Below are positions 16,424 to 24,348 of a DNA stretch of 32,169 nucleotides, piece by piece; position 1 is the stretch's first letter, and each line of letters opens with the position of its first letter. The stretch spans positions 1 through 32,169 of the forward strand of contig JACCRE010000254.1 of assembly GCA_013813775.1 (NCBI GenBank), in the 5' to 3' direction. Both the position numbers and the translations under genes were made by a program. The DNA is from Planctomycetaceae bacterium (GTDB lineage Bacteria > Planctomycetota > Planctomycetia > Planctomycetales > Planctomycetaceae). The notes beneath the pieces were generated by a model, which was not told the DNA's origin, made no database searches, and saw only the letters and a program-made list of their open reading frames with translations.

Positions 16424-17455
16424 TCAGCCGGCCGTCGTCACCTTCGCCTCAGACGAATCGGCGACGTTCACCCACACATGAACGTGCGGCGCGCCGCGGA
16501 AATACCAGACGAACGACGGGCCTTCGAGCCGCCAATTGTCCCAGACCTTGTCCTCGCCGATGTCGCCCGTCTCATAAAAGGACAGACGGCACTCGTCGAG
16601 GCCACCCTGAGCATCAAGACATTTCTCGACTTCCGCGCGGTCGCTGTCGCGATACGGCTCGACTAATGTGCCGAGCACTTCCTTGAGGTGCGACTTCTGA
16701 TCGGCGCTCATCTCGCCGACGCGCAGGCCCGGCAGGTCGCCATCCTTGCCTTGGAAGTGGACTTCCGATTCGTCAGGCTCATACGGCAGCAACGCGACCT
16801 TGCGCTGCGTGCCATCGAGCATTTCGAACAGTTTGTTCGCCTTCAGGGCCTGCGGCCAGAAGACGTTGCCGGGATGGTCGGGCTTCTCGTCGAAGCCCTG
16901 GGCGGCGTGGCCGTAGAAGATCGGTCCTCCGAACGCGAAGTGCTCCGTGCTGTCGCCGTCGCAACGGATGGTGAGATGCCGACCCGTCATCACGAGTTCG
17001 AACTTGCCCGAACCGGGTTCTCCGAAAATCGCGATGTTCTGCGCCTTACCGTAACCACCGGCGTCGTCCTTCAGCTGTTTTTTTATCCGGTCGTGCCATT
17101 CCGGATGGTAGAGACCGAAGAACATCGCTTCGATCATCTGCTGCTGGTCGCTCGTGAAGAACGGACTGACGACCACGGGCTTCGTGATGTGCCAGTTGTT
17201 GCTGACGTGCAGCCGCAACAGGCCGCGGTCGTCGGTGTGGTCCCAGGCGAAGCAGATTTCTTTTTTCTGCTCGGGATTCAGCGACTCGTAGAGTTTGGCG
17301 ACGAGATTCTCGGGACCATCGCTCGGTTTGACGGTTTTCTCCTCCGCGAGCAGCACGCGAGGCATCGTCGCTGCGGCCACGCCCGCGCCAACCGTTTGGA
17401 CGAAGCGCCGCCGCGTGACGCCGTCACACCAATCGCATGACCGATCTGCCGTCAT
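16424..17455 (-). CDS. Tat-exported DUF3500 protein
   Basis: A 343-residue protein with a twin-arginine signal at its start (TRRRFVQTVGAGVAAATMP, cleavage near LLAEE). The body matches DUF3500 proteins: LYESLNPEQKKEICFAWDH near the start of the mature part, SPFFTSDQQQMIEAMFFGLYHPEW, IAIFGEPGSGKFELVMTGRHLTIRCDG, and a histidine-rich C-terminus with FRGAPHVHVWV. Its biochemical role is unknown; the conserved histidines would suit metal or cofactor binding, which fits export in a folded state. The ATG at 17455 is preceded by GGAGGATCGAACG, a strong ribosome-binding site. Just upstream, the suf operon terminator separates the two transcripts. Confidence 0.88.
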   Translation of the reverse strand: MTADRSCDWCDGVTRRRFVQTVGAGVAAATMPRVLLAEEKTVKPSDGPENLVAKLYESLNPEQKKEICFAWDHTDDRGLLRLHVSNNWHITKPVVVSPFFTSDQQQMIEAMFFGLYHPEWHDRIKKQLKDDAGGYGKAQNIAIFGEPGSGKFELVMTGRHLTIRCDGDSTEHFAFGGPIFYGHAAQGFDEKPDHPGNVFWPQALKANKLFEMLDGTQRKVALLPYEPDESEVHFQGKDGDLPGLRVGEMSADQKSHLKEVLGTLVEPYRDSDRAEVEKCLDAQGGLDECRLSFYETGDIGEDKVWDNWRLEGPSFVWYFRGAPHVHVWVNVADSSEAKVTTAG

Positions 17456-17555
17456 CGTTCGATCCTCCGAGGCCAAACCCCTCTCGCGCCGCACACGGCG
17501 GCGAACTTCGATGAGTATGCCGCGCCGCCCCTCCACTGCAAACCCCGATGCGAAC

Positions 17556-17583
17556 AAAAAAGCCCGGCCGAAAGTGGCCGGGC
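17556..17583 (-). terminator. Terminator of the suf operon
   Basis: On the minus strand an 8-bp stem (GCCCGGCC / GGCCGGGC) with a six-base loop is followed by a run of six T residues, about 30 bases after the DUF59 stop. A second weaker hairpin (about 17590-17616) overlaps the stop codon itself. Confidence 0.9.
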
Positions 17584-17613
17584 AAGATCTCAGGTGAAAC
17601 TGCTGGTTTCGCC

Positions 17614-17913
17614 TCAGAAAATACCGAGTTGATCTCGCGCCTCTTCGGTCATCCGTTCGGGAGACCAGGGCGGTTCCATCGTCAACCGGATATCCGCGGC
17701 ATCAACGTCGTCGAAGCGTTCGAGCGCCATCTTCGCCTGATGGATGATCTGCGGACCCGCCGGGCAGGCGGGGCTCGTCAGCGTCATCTCGACATGCACC
17801 GTCTTGTCTTTCTGCTCGACGTTATAGACGAGTCCAAGATCGACGATGTTGATCATCAACTCGGGGTCGATGACTTCCTTCAGGGCGTCGATGAGTTCGC
17901 TTTCAGCGGGCAT
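17614..17913 (-). CDS. DUF59/MIP18-family Fe-S assembly protein (SufT-like)
   Basis: A 99-residue protein of the DUF59 (MIP18/PaaD) family that helps load iron-sulfur clusters. The N-terminal part has ELIDALKEVIDPELMINIVDLGLVYNV, the family signature. The conserved cysteine is in TLTSPACPAGPQI, and MEPPWSPERM follows near the end. SufT proteins are longer; this is the minimal domain, as in many suf operons. The ATG at 17913 is the start matching the family; the open frame upstream begins at a TTG inside a repeat-rich leader. It is the last gene of the suf block, 68 bases after sufD, and supports maturation of Fe-S proteins made by SufBCD. Confidence 0.9.
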   Translation of the reverse strand: MPAESELIDALKEVIDPELMINIVDLGLVYNVEQKDKTVHVEMTLTSPACPAGPQIIHQAKMALERFDDVDAADIRLTMEPPWSPERMTEEARDQLGIF

Positions 17914-17918
17914 GGGGC

Positions 17919-17987
17919 GGTCGAGTGTTGAGGGACGAGGGTTGAGAGGTTTTTCAACCATAGACCGTCCACGCTCGACCCTCAACC
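17919..17987. repeat. Imperfect inverted repeat between sufD and the DUF59 gene
   Basis: GTTGAGGGACGAG (17927-17939) and CTCGACCCTCAAC (17974-17986) are complementary except for one central base. A small inner hairpin (GGTT-GAAA-AACC) lies between them. Variants of GGTCGAG and GTTGAGGG recur within the 69 bases. The right arm overlaps the sufD stop codon. It may be a copy of a dispersed palindromic repeat. Confidence 0.5.
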
Positions 17988-19292
17988 AATGCCGAGTTTC
18001 TTCTCGACGGCTGCGCCAAGCACGTCGCGCACCGCCTGGACGGGAATGCGGTCGTAGATCTGGTGGAAGAAGCCTTCGACGATCATGTGCATCGCCTCGA
18101 ACTCGGTGAGCCCGCGCGATCGGCAGTAGAAGATCTGCTCGGCGTCGACGCGGCCCGTCGTGGCCCCGTGCGTGCAGCGGACATCGTCGGTCTCGATTTC
18201 GAGGCCGGGAATGCTGTCGCTGCGCGCGTGATCGCTCAGCATCAACGAGTCGCAGCGCTGATAGCCGTCAGTGCGCGTCGCTTCCTTCTCGACGCGAATC
18301 ATCCCGCGCCACACGACGTTCGCCCGGTCGCGCAGCACCGTCTTGTAGAGCAGGTCCGAACGCGTGTCGGGGGCGTTGTGATTCTGCTGCGTGTAATAGG
18401 ACAGTTGTTGCCGACCGACGGCGAAGGTGACTCCGTTGACCTCGGCGGTCGAAGATCGTCCATCGAGAATCACGTCCTGATGGATATGGGCAAGCTTCGC
18501 CCCAAGTCCGCCCACCGTCCATTGCAGGTGAGCGTCGGCGGCGACGCGACCCGTCTGGTGAGCGATATGAAACGTCTTATCGTTCCAGTTCTGCAACTGG
18601 ACGTAGCGCAGGTTCGCACCCTGACCGAGGATCAGTTCCACGGCACCGAGGTGAAAACCGGCTTCGTCCGTCGCCGATGCCGTTTCTTCGAGCAAGGCCG
18701 CCGAAGCGCCGTCTTCCAGCACGATCAACGTATGCGAAAGGTCCGCTGCGCCCGCCGATGCCAAGCCGATCAGGCTGTGCAACGGTTGTTCGACTTTCAG
18801 TCCGCGCGGAACGAACAAGGCGGTGCCGCCCGTCCAGAACGCGGCGTGCCATGCGGAAAAGCGGTCGGTCTCGGGAGATACGGCCGAGAACAGATGCCGC
18901 TCCACGAGTTCGCGATGGCTCTTCACCAACTCGTTCAGTTCACCGAACACGACGCCAGACGACCGCAACTCGTCGGCGAGGTCCGCAGCCTGCGTTCGTC
19001 CGTCCGAATGAATCACCCTCCCACCGAACTCGGCGGCGTGCTGGAGGTTCGTATCGAATCCGGCGGCGTCACCTGCGGCCGACCGAATTGAAAACTCCTG
19101 CGGCCGAAGCAGCCGCAAGTTCACCCGCCGCCATTCTTCGGGATCAAGTTCAACTTCGAACTTATCCTGAAGCGTCGAGAACGCCTGCTGGCGGCGCTCG
19201 GTCACCCAAGCGGGCTCGTCGCGCGTGGCCAGAAACGCCTCAAAGGCGGCTTCGTCGAAAGTGACGGGAAGTGGTGTCGCGGTCAACGTCAT
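17982..19292 (-). CDS. sufD: Fe-S assembly scaffold protein SufD
   Basis: A partner of SufB and SufC in the SufBC2D scaffold that builds iron-sulfur clusters in the cytosol. At 436 residues it has the usual size. A helical N-terminal region (to about 130) precedes the right-handed beta-helix with FWTGGTALFVPRGLKVEQPLHS, the GLGAKLAHIHQDVIL stretch, and the C-terminal DDVRCTHGATTGRVDAEQIFYCRSRGL, which holds the His expected in the cluster-assembly interface. The C-terminal helices end IPVQAVRDVLGAAVEKK. Its ATG overlaps the TGA of the uma2 gene (ATGA), so translation is coupled to an unrelated upstream gene. A repeat-containing spacer follows the stop. Confidence 0.96.
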   Translation of the reverse strand: MTLTATPLPVTFDEAAFEAFLATRDEPAWVTERRQQAFSTLQDKFEVELDPEEWRRVNLRLLRPQEFSIRSAAGDAAGFDTNLQHAAEFGGRVIHSDGRTQAADLADELRSSGVVFGELNELVKSHRELVERHLFSAVSPETDRFSAWHAAFWTGGTALFVPRGLKVEQPLHSLIGLASAGAADLSHTLIVLEDGASAALLEETASATDEAGFHLGAVELILGQGANLRYVQLQNWNDKTFHIAHQTGRVAADAHLQWTVGGLGAKLAHIHQDVILDGRSSTAEVNGVTFAVGRQQLSYYTQQNHNAPDTRSDLLYKTVLRDRANVVWRGMIRVEKEATRTDGYQRCDSLMLSDHARSDSIPGLEIETDDVRCTHGATTGRVDAEQIFYCRSRGLTEFEAMHMIVEGFFHQIYDRIPVQAVRDVLGAAVEKKLGIG

Positions 19293-19927
19293 CGGTTTCG
19301 ATCGCCGGGATGCGGCGTGATTTCTGATTCAGGTGTGAACGGAGTCGCTTCGTCAACGGGCGGAAACTCGACTTTCGCGTAAATCTCGACGAGCGCGAGC
19401 GTAACTTCGAGCTCGGGGATGCAGATCGACGCGTCGAGTCCTAAGGCGCTCGACAACAGCCATCCGTCGTCGCGACGGGAAAGATGGTCCGCTTTCGGTT
19501 TGTCTTGCGAGACGAGCAGGTAGCCCTTCAGAGAAGGGATGGACTTATAGAAGTCGAACTTGGCGTCGCGATCATAGCCTTCGGTCGACTTTGAGAGCAC
19601 CTCGACGATCAGCAGCGGATTCTTGAGCGTTTCCAGACCGCGGTATTCTTCGACATCGGGCGCTCCGCACACGACCGTCGCATCCGGATAGGTGTAAAGG
19701 CCTGAAGGGATTCGCACACGCATATCGCTTGGATAGACCCGGCATTCGCGCTCGCGGAGTGCGATGTTCAATGAGGTGACGATATTTCCCGCGACGAGGT
19801 TGTGAGGCTCGCTTGCCCCTGCCATCGCGAAGATCTCACCGTTATAGAATTCGTGCTTCGCCTCGCTGTTGTGTTCGAGTGAGAGGTATTCTTCAACGCT
19901 ATAGCGGCGAACGGCGACGGTGGGCAT
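19289..19927 (-). CDS. Uma2-family (DUF820) PD-(D/E)XK-fold protein
   Basis: A 212-residue protein of the Uma2/DUF820 family, which has a restriction-endonuclease-like fold but no settled biological role; many copies occur in cyanobacteria and planctomycetes. It begins with VRRYSVEEYLSLE and has KHEFYNGEIFAMAGAS, a core YPDATVVCG supplying the metal-binding Asp, and PLLIVEVLSKSTEGYDRDAKFDFYKSI with the family Glu-x-Leu-Ser. The catalytic set therefore looks intact. It sits between sufB (33 bases upstream) and sufD (ATGA overlap), so it is embedded in the suf operon. This position suggests insertion of a mobile cassette without polarity loss. The ATG at 19927 is chosen over 19942 because the family starts at the VRRYS segment. 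Confidence 0.9.
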   Translation of the reverse strand: MPTVAVRRYSVEEYLSLEHNSEAKHEFYNGEIFAMAGASEPHNLVAGNIVTSLNIALRERECRVYPSDMRVRIPSGLYTYPDATVVCGAPDVEEYRGLETLKNPLLIVEVLSKSTEGYDRDAKFDFYKSIPSLKGYLLVSQDKPKADHLSRRDDGWLLSSALGLDASICIPELEVTLALVEIYAKVEFPPVDEATPFTPESEITPHPGDRNR

Positions 19928-19960
19928 CGGGTGGCCTCCCATTGTGGAGAAAACCCCAGC

Positions 19961-21376
19961 TTACCCCACGCTCCCTTCCATTTGCAGTTCGATCAACCGG
20001 TTCATCTCGACCGCATACTCCATCGGCAGCTCTTTGACGAGCGGTTCGATGAAGCCGGTGACGATCATGCTCGAGGCTTCGGTTTCGCTCAGGCCGCGGC
20101 TCATCAGGTAGAAGAGCTGCTCTTCGCCGATCTTCGACACGCTGGCCTCGTGCTCGATCGCGACGTTGTCGTTCTCGACTTCGATGTAGGGATAGGTGTC
20201 GCTGCGGCTTTGCGAATCGAGGATCAAAGCGTCGCACACGACGTTGCTCTTCGACCGTTCGGCCCCCTTGGCGATCTTGACGAGGCCGCGATAGCTGCTG
20301 CGGCCGCCGCCTTTGGAGATCGACTTCGAGATGATGCGGCTCGACGTGCGCGGAGCCAGATGCACCATCTTGGCGCCGGCGTCCTGATGCTGCCCGTGGT
20401 TCGCGAACGCGATCGACAACGTCTCGCCGCGCGCCCCCGGCTCCATCAGATGAATCGCCGGGTACTTCATCGTGAGCTGCGAGCCGAGGTTGCCGTCGAC
20501 CCACTCCATGAGTGAATCGCCGTAAGCGTGTGCCCGCTTCGTCACGAGGTTGCAAACGTTGTTCGACCAGTTCTGGATCGTCGTGTAACGGAAACGAGCG
20601 TTCCGCTTCACGATGACCTCGACGACGGCCGAATGCAGGCTGTCGGTCGTGTAGGTCGGGGCCGTGCAGCCTTCGACGTAATGCGCGCTGGCTCCCTCAT
20701 CGACGATGATCAGCGTGCGCTCGAATTGGCCCATGTTCTCGCTGTTGATGCGAAAATAGGCCTGCAACGGGAAGTCGATCTTCACGCCCGGCGGAACGTA
20801 GATGAAGCTCCCGCCGCTCCAGACGGCGCTGTTGAGCGCCGCGAACTTGTTGTCTTCCGAAGGAATCACCGTCGCGAAGTGCTCGCGGAACAGCTCCGGA
20901 TAGTCGCGGAGCGCGCCGTCGGTGTCGGTGAAGATCACGCCCTTCTTCGACAGGTCTTCCTTGAGGCTGCCGTAGACGACTTCCGACTCGTACTGCGCCT
21001 TCACGCCGGCGAGATATTTCTTCTCGGCCTCGGGAATGCCGAGCCGATCGTAGGTCTTGCGGATGTCATCGGGAACGTCGTCCCAACTCGTCTCCTGACG
21101 ATCGCTCGCGCGAACGTAGTAGAAGATGTTCTGGAAGTCGAGGTCGGCGAGCCGCCCGCCCCAGTTCGGCATCTTTTTCTTGAAGAACGTGTCGAGCGCG
21201 TCGAGGCGGTATTGCCGCATCCATTCCGGCTCGTTCTTCAACTCGCTGATCTGGGCGACGATCTCGCGATCGATGCCCTTGCGGCTCTTGAAGACGTACT
21301 TGTCGGTCGGATCGTGGAACCCGTACTTGTAATCGCCGACGCCGACGTCGGTCGTGGGGATCGTGTCTGTCGCCAT
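19961..21376 (-). CDS. sufB: Fe-S assembly scaffold protein SufB
   Basis: The core scaffold of the SUF system, 471 residues, usual length. It receives persulfide sulfur and assembles the cluster with SufD under SufC ATPase action. Visible family segments: [20 protein letters not shown] at the start, [46 protein letters not shown], the conserved Cys in [20 protein letters not shown], and [25 protein letters not shown] with the interface Glu/His. The start at MATDTIP has GGAG about 8 bases upstream; the longer frame to 21469 is not needed. It is separated from the P460-like gene by 67 bases and from uma2 by 33. Confidence 0.97.
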   Translation of the reverse strand: MATDTIPTTDVGVGDYKYGFHDPTDKYVFKSRKGIDREIVAQISELKNEPEWMRQYRLDALDTFFKKKMPNWGGRLADLDFQNIFYYVRASDRQETSWDDVPDDIRKTYDRLGIPEAEKKYLAGVKAQYESEVVYGSLKEDLSKKGVIFTDTDGALRDYPELFREHFATVIPSEDNKFAALNSAVWSGGSFIYVPPGVKIDFPLQAYFRINSENMGQFERTLIIVDEGASAHYVEGCTAPTYTTDSLHSAVVEVIVKRNARFRYTTIQNWSNNVCNLVTKRAHAYGDSLMEWVDGNLGSQLTMKYPAIHLMEPGARGETLSIAFANHGQHQDAGAKMVHLAPRTSSRIISKSISKGGGRSSYRGLVKIAKGAERSKSNVVCDALILDSQSRSDTYPYIEVENDNVAIEHEASVSKIGEEQLFYLMSRGLSETEASSMIVTGFIEPLVKELPMEYAVEMNRLIELQMEGSVG

Positions 21377-21443
21377 ATTTATTCTCCGACGGCCGAGACC
21401 GTTGGTTGAGTGATTCGGTGTCGTCTCTGTCGTTCTACGGTGC

Positions 21444-22013
21444 TTAGTTTCGCTCAAAGAGCCGGGCATCGACGTATTCGCGAACTACGAAGTCCGATTT
21501 CACGTAAGCTTGATGGCACTCGACGCAGGAATCGATGCGGCCGCGGGCGAGCACGCGACGACCATCGCCATTCACCACAAAGAACTCCCAGTCGCCACAT
21601 TCCGGGTTATACCCCTGCTCGCGTTTCAGCATTCCCGTGAATAGTTCGGTTGATGCCTCATTGTTGGCGTCGAGCTTCTTTTCCTTCAGGATGATCGTGC
21701 CGACGGGATATTGGTCCTTACCAGATCGCATACCAGCGACACCATTTCTCGACACAAAAACATCGACCCAGCGATCCGCGTGAGGAGACTTCTCGACTGC
21801 TTGGGACACCGACGGTGGACCGACGCAAAGTTTGCTGAATGCTGAACTGATTCGTACGGACTTTCGCGTCACTTTGGTCAAAATTCGATCTCGATTACGG
21901 GCGAACCGACAAAGTTCCACGTCAGCTAAGGGTTTAGGTGTCGTATCTGCTGAAACACCTGTCACGCAAAGAAGCGCCAGGACTGCGATCGTCATGCCTC
22001 GCGATCGGACCAT
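21444..22013 (-). CDS. Cytochrome P460-like c-type heme protein
   Basis: A 189-residue exported protein. A signal peptide (to about SADTT, residue 25) is followed by a domain resembling cytochrome P460: [12 protein letters not shown] near 102-113 with its lysines, [11 protein letters not shown] at 141, and the heme-binding CVECH at 163-167 followed by [15 protein letters not shown]460-type proteins oxidise hydroxylamine or bind small nitrogen oxides, but many relatives are of unknown function, so I claim only a single covalent heme in the periplasm. It lies between sufC and sufB with 10 bases to sufC and a GAGG ribosome-binding site overlapping the sufC stop region, so it is part of the operon. 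The frame opens further upstream inside sufC, but the signal peptide fixes the start at 22013 or 21995. Confidence 0.82.
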   Translation of the reverse strand: MVRSRGMTIAVLALLCVTGVSADTTPKPLADVELCRFARNRDRILTKVTRKSVRISSAFSKLCVGPPSVSQAVEKSPHADRWVDVFVSRNGVAGMRSGKDQYPVGTIILKEKKLDANNEASTELFTGMLKREQGYNPECGDWEFFVVNGDGRRVLARGRIDSCVECHQAYVKSDFVVREYVDARLFERN

Positions 22014-22023
22014 CGCGTCACCC

Positions 22024-22845
22024 TCACGCCGATGCCACGGTTTCTCGTTTCTGTCTCGCCTCTTCCTCCGCGGCGGCATCAGGATGCCGTTCGCGGACGC
22101 TCGCATAACCCAGGTTGTGAAGCTCGTGCGCCAGCGAGGCGTCGCCGGTTTCGACGATGCGGCCGGCGAGCATCACATGCGTTTGCGACGGAATGTTGTA
22201 TTGCAGCAGGCGTTCGTGGTGCGTGATGATCAGCACGCCCATCTGGTTCGCGCTCGACAGCCGTTGCACGCCTTCGCTCACGACGTTGACCGCGTCGGTG
22301 TCGAGGCCGCTGTCGGTCTCGTCGAGGATCGCGAACCGCGGCTTGAGCATCGCCATCTGCACGATCTCCATCCGCTTCTTCTCGCCGCCGGAAAAACCCT
22401 CGTTGAGATAACGACGGGCGAACTGGCGATCGACGCCGAGGGCGTCGAGATGCTCGTACAACTCCTTGCGATACTCACGCATCGAGATCAGCTCGGTGCC
22501 TTCCTTGCGGTCGGGATTGCGAACGTTCGACACGGCGTGACGCAGGAAGTCGGCGACCTTCACGCCCGGAATCGTCACGGGGTACTGGAAGGCGAGATAC
22601 AGGCCGTGCCGTGCCCGCTCGTCGGCCTCCATCTCCAGCACGTTCTCGCCGTCGAGCTCGATCGAGCCTTCGGTGACCTCGTAATTCGGATGCCCGGCGA
22701 GAGCGTAAGCGAGCGTGCTCTTGCCCGAGCCGTTCGGTCCCATCAGGGCATGGATTTCACCCGAGTTGATCTCGAGATCGACCCCTTTGAGGATCAGCGT
22801 GCCGGCCACCGACACATGCAGGTTTTCAATCTTCAGCGTGCTCAT
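22024..22845 (-). CDS. sufC: Fe-S assembly ATPase SufC
   Basis: The ABC-type ATPase that drives SufB-SufD, 273 residues. Walker A GPNGSGKS is at 36-43, the Q-loop is in AFQYPVTIPGV, the signature FSGGEKKR is at 151-158, Walker B ILDETDSGLD is at 173-182, and the H-loop ITHH is at 207-210. All are standard for SufC, including the FSGGEKKR form. The C-terminal end carries an extra acidic/basic tail of about 20 residues (DAAAEEEARQKRETVASA). It is separated from nuoB upstream by 69 bases. Confidence 0.98.
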   Translation of the reverse strand: MSTLKIENLHVSVAGTLILKGVDLEINSGEIHALMGPNGSGKSTLAYALAGHPNYEVTEGSIELDGENVLEMEADERARHGLYLAFQYPVTIPGVKVADFLRHAVSNVRNPDRKEGTELISMREYRKELYEHLDALGVDRQFARRYLNEGFSGGEKKRMEIVQMAMLKPRFAILDETDSGLDTDAVNVVSEGVQRLSSANQMGVLIITHHERLLQYNIPSQTHVMLAGRIVETGDASLAHELHNLGYASVRERHPDAAAEEEARQKRETVASA

Positions 22846-22914
22846 GTTCTAAAGCTCTCGTCGCCTCTGAAAACTCGTTCTTGCAAAGCAAAAGTCTGGA
22901 ACCACCCGGCAAGC

Positions 22915-23508
22915 TCAGATCTGCCGCTCGCCGGCGAATTCAAGTTCGAGAGCCAGCGCATCCTCCGGCAATCGCACATGCCCCAGGTGATGCGGAACCG
23001 GCAGCACGTCCTGTCCGCCGCGGGTCATGCGTTTCGACTGAATCTTGTCCTGCAACCGCATCAGCCCTTCGAGCAACGCCTCCGGCCGGGGCGGGCAGCC
23101 GGGAACGTACACGTCCACCGGCACGACGAGATCGACGCCCTTCACGACGTGATAACCGTACTTGAAGTACGGTCCGCCGCCGATCGTGCAGGCCCCCATC
23201 GCGATCACGTACTTGGGATCGGGCATCTGCTCGTAGAGACGCTTGATGCGGCTCGCCATCTTGAACGTGACGGTGCCGGCGACGATCATCAGGTCGGCCT
23301 GTCGCGGCGTCGAACGGAACGCGCCGCAACCGAAGCGTTCAAGATCGTACTTGCTCGCGCCGGTCGCCATCATCTCGATCGCGCAGCAGGCGATGCCGAA
23401 CGTCATCGGCCAGCAGGCGTTCGCCCGCGCCCAATTCATCGTTTGTTCGAGCGACGTCGTGATGACGTTCTCGTCGAAGCGGCCGTCGATCCAGGGGGTG
23501 GGATTCAT
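22915..23508 (-). CDS. nuoB: NADH-quinone oxidoreductase subunit B
   Basis: The complex I subunit that carries the terminal cluster N2 next to the quinone site, on the cytoplasmic side of the membrane. The 197 residues include the ligands Cys41, Cys42, Cys107 and Cys138, in [21 protein letters not shown] and [38 protein letters not shown] is also typical. The extension after about 165 ([20 protein letters not shown]) is longer than average but looks native. No nuoA, C or D is in the window. Its ATG overlaps the sufR TGA (ATGA), placing this Fe-S subunit in the sufR-suf transcript. A specialised role cannot be excluded, but the sequence looks like canonical NuoB. Confidence 0.95.
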   Translation of the reverse strand: MNPTPWIDGRFDENVITTSLEQTMNWARANACWPMTFGIACCAIEMMATGASKYDLERFGCGAFRSTPRQADLMIVAGTVTFKMASRIKRLYEQMPDPKYVIAMGACTIGGGPYFKYGYHVVKGVDLVVPVDVYVPGCPPRPEALLEGLMRLQDKIQSKRMTRGGQDVLPVPHHLGHVRLPEDALALELEFAGERQI

Positions 23509-24170
23509 CGTTCGTCCGTGAGCGCCGACGGAGTTCCGCCGGCCTGAAACTCGCAGCAGTTGTGACCGTCAACGCAACGATGCGTCAACGCGAGCGTCGT
23601 TCCCAGCACCTGCTCGAACACTTTATGTTCAAGTTCACAGATCGCCGGGTCCGACGACGCGAGGTCGTAGTAAGGGCAGTTGTTCTCCCGCAGGATCGGC
23701 AACCGGCCCTGCGAATCCACTTCGACGTCGAAGCCGCTTTCGGCCAGACGCGTCTTCAGTTGTTCGACGCGCTGCGAGACGGTGCGACCATCGACGCCTC
23801 GTCCATACCGTTCGGCGAGCGTGTCCTGAATGCGATCGAAGATCGCCCGGCGCACTCGCGCATCCGTGATGTTCCGCAACTCATTCCAGAGGATCGTCGC
23901 GAGTTCCGCGTAGTTGTCGCCAAGCTCGCGCAGGCCTCGTTCCGACACCGAATACACATGGTGCGGCCGCCCGCGACCTTCATGCACTTCACGCCGCACG
24001 ACGAACCTCGCCGCGACGAGTCGCCCCATTCGCTGCCGAACCGCCGTCGCCGTCACGCCCAGTTCATCGCACAATTCCTGAATCGTCGCGGCGTCATGAC
24101 GATGCAGCCGCCGCAGAAAATCGCGGTCGGCAGTATCGAGGCGAGTGGACGTGGCAACGAGCACGGGCAT
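23505..24170 (-). CDS. sufR: SufR-type iron-sulfur responsive transcriptional repressor
   Basis: A 221-residue regulator of the SufR (DeoR/MarR-like winged helix) type that represses suf genes when its 4Fe-4S cluster is intact. The helix-turn-helix covers about 27-60 ([31 protein letters not shown]), with a wing [15 protein letters not shown]. The C-terminal cluster-binding region has Cys165 (NNCPYYDLA), Cys178 (ICELEH) and Cys199, 205, 206 ([12 protein letters not shown]). This pattern, with the 13- and 27/28-residue gaps, is the one I know from cyanobacterial SufR. It heads the block sufR-nuoB-sufC-P460-sufB-uma2-sufD-DUF59 and overlaps nuoB by ATGA, so it probably controls itself and the whole operon. 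Confidence 0.93.
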   Translation of the reverse strand: MPVLVATSTRLDTADRDFLRRLHRHDAATIQELCDELGVTATAVRQRMGRLVAARFVVRREVHEGRGRPHHVYSVSERGLRELGDNYAELATILWNELRNITDARVRRAIFDRIQDTLAERYGRGVDGRTVSQRVEQLKTRLAESGFDVEVDSQGRLPILRENNCPYYDLASSDPAICELEHKVFEQVLGTTLALTHRCVDGHNCCEFQAGGTPSALTDER

Positions 24171-24348
24171 ACGTCACATGATACGGTCGCAGGGCACTTT
24201 TGACAATTGCCGCTGCGAAAAGTCGAATAAGTCTAGAACAGCGGTTAGTCGCGTGCCGGGAACGGATGTTTTTCCTTTGTCGATCAAGTGTTATGATCGC
24301 GGCCACACTCGCCGCGGCTTCACTTAAACGACAGCGAAGGCCCGCTTG
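24171..24348. promoter_or_regulatory. Divergent promoter region, sufR operon / AGCS symporter
   Basis: A 178-base spacer that must carry both promoters. On the plus strand a perfect TTGACA (24200-24205) is followed by 17 bases and TCGAAT (24223-24228), a candidate promoter for the symporter. An inverted pair ACTTTT (24196-24201) and AAAAGT (24218-24223) flanks that promoter and is a candidate SufR operator; the arms are short, so this is a suggestion only. A second TATGAT at 24292 has no good -35. Confidence 0.4.

Noticed and set aside
21832-23547. A 571-codon plus-strand open frame crossing sufC and nuoB
   Set aside because: It spans several convincing genes in antisense and has no domain-like content.
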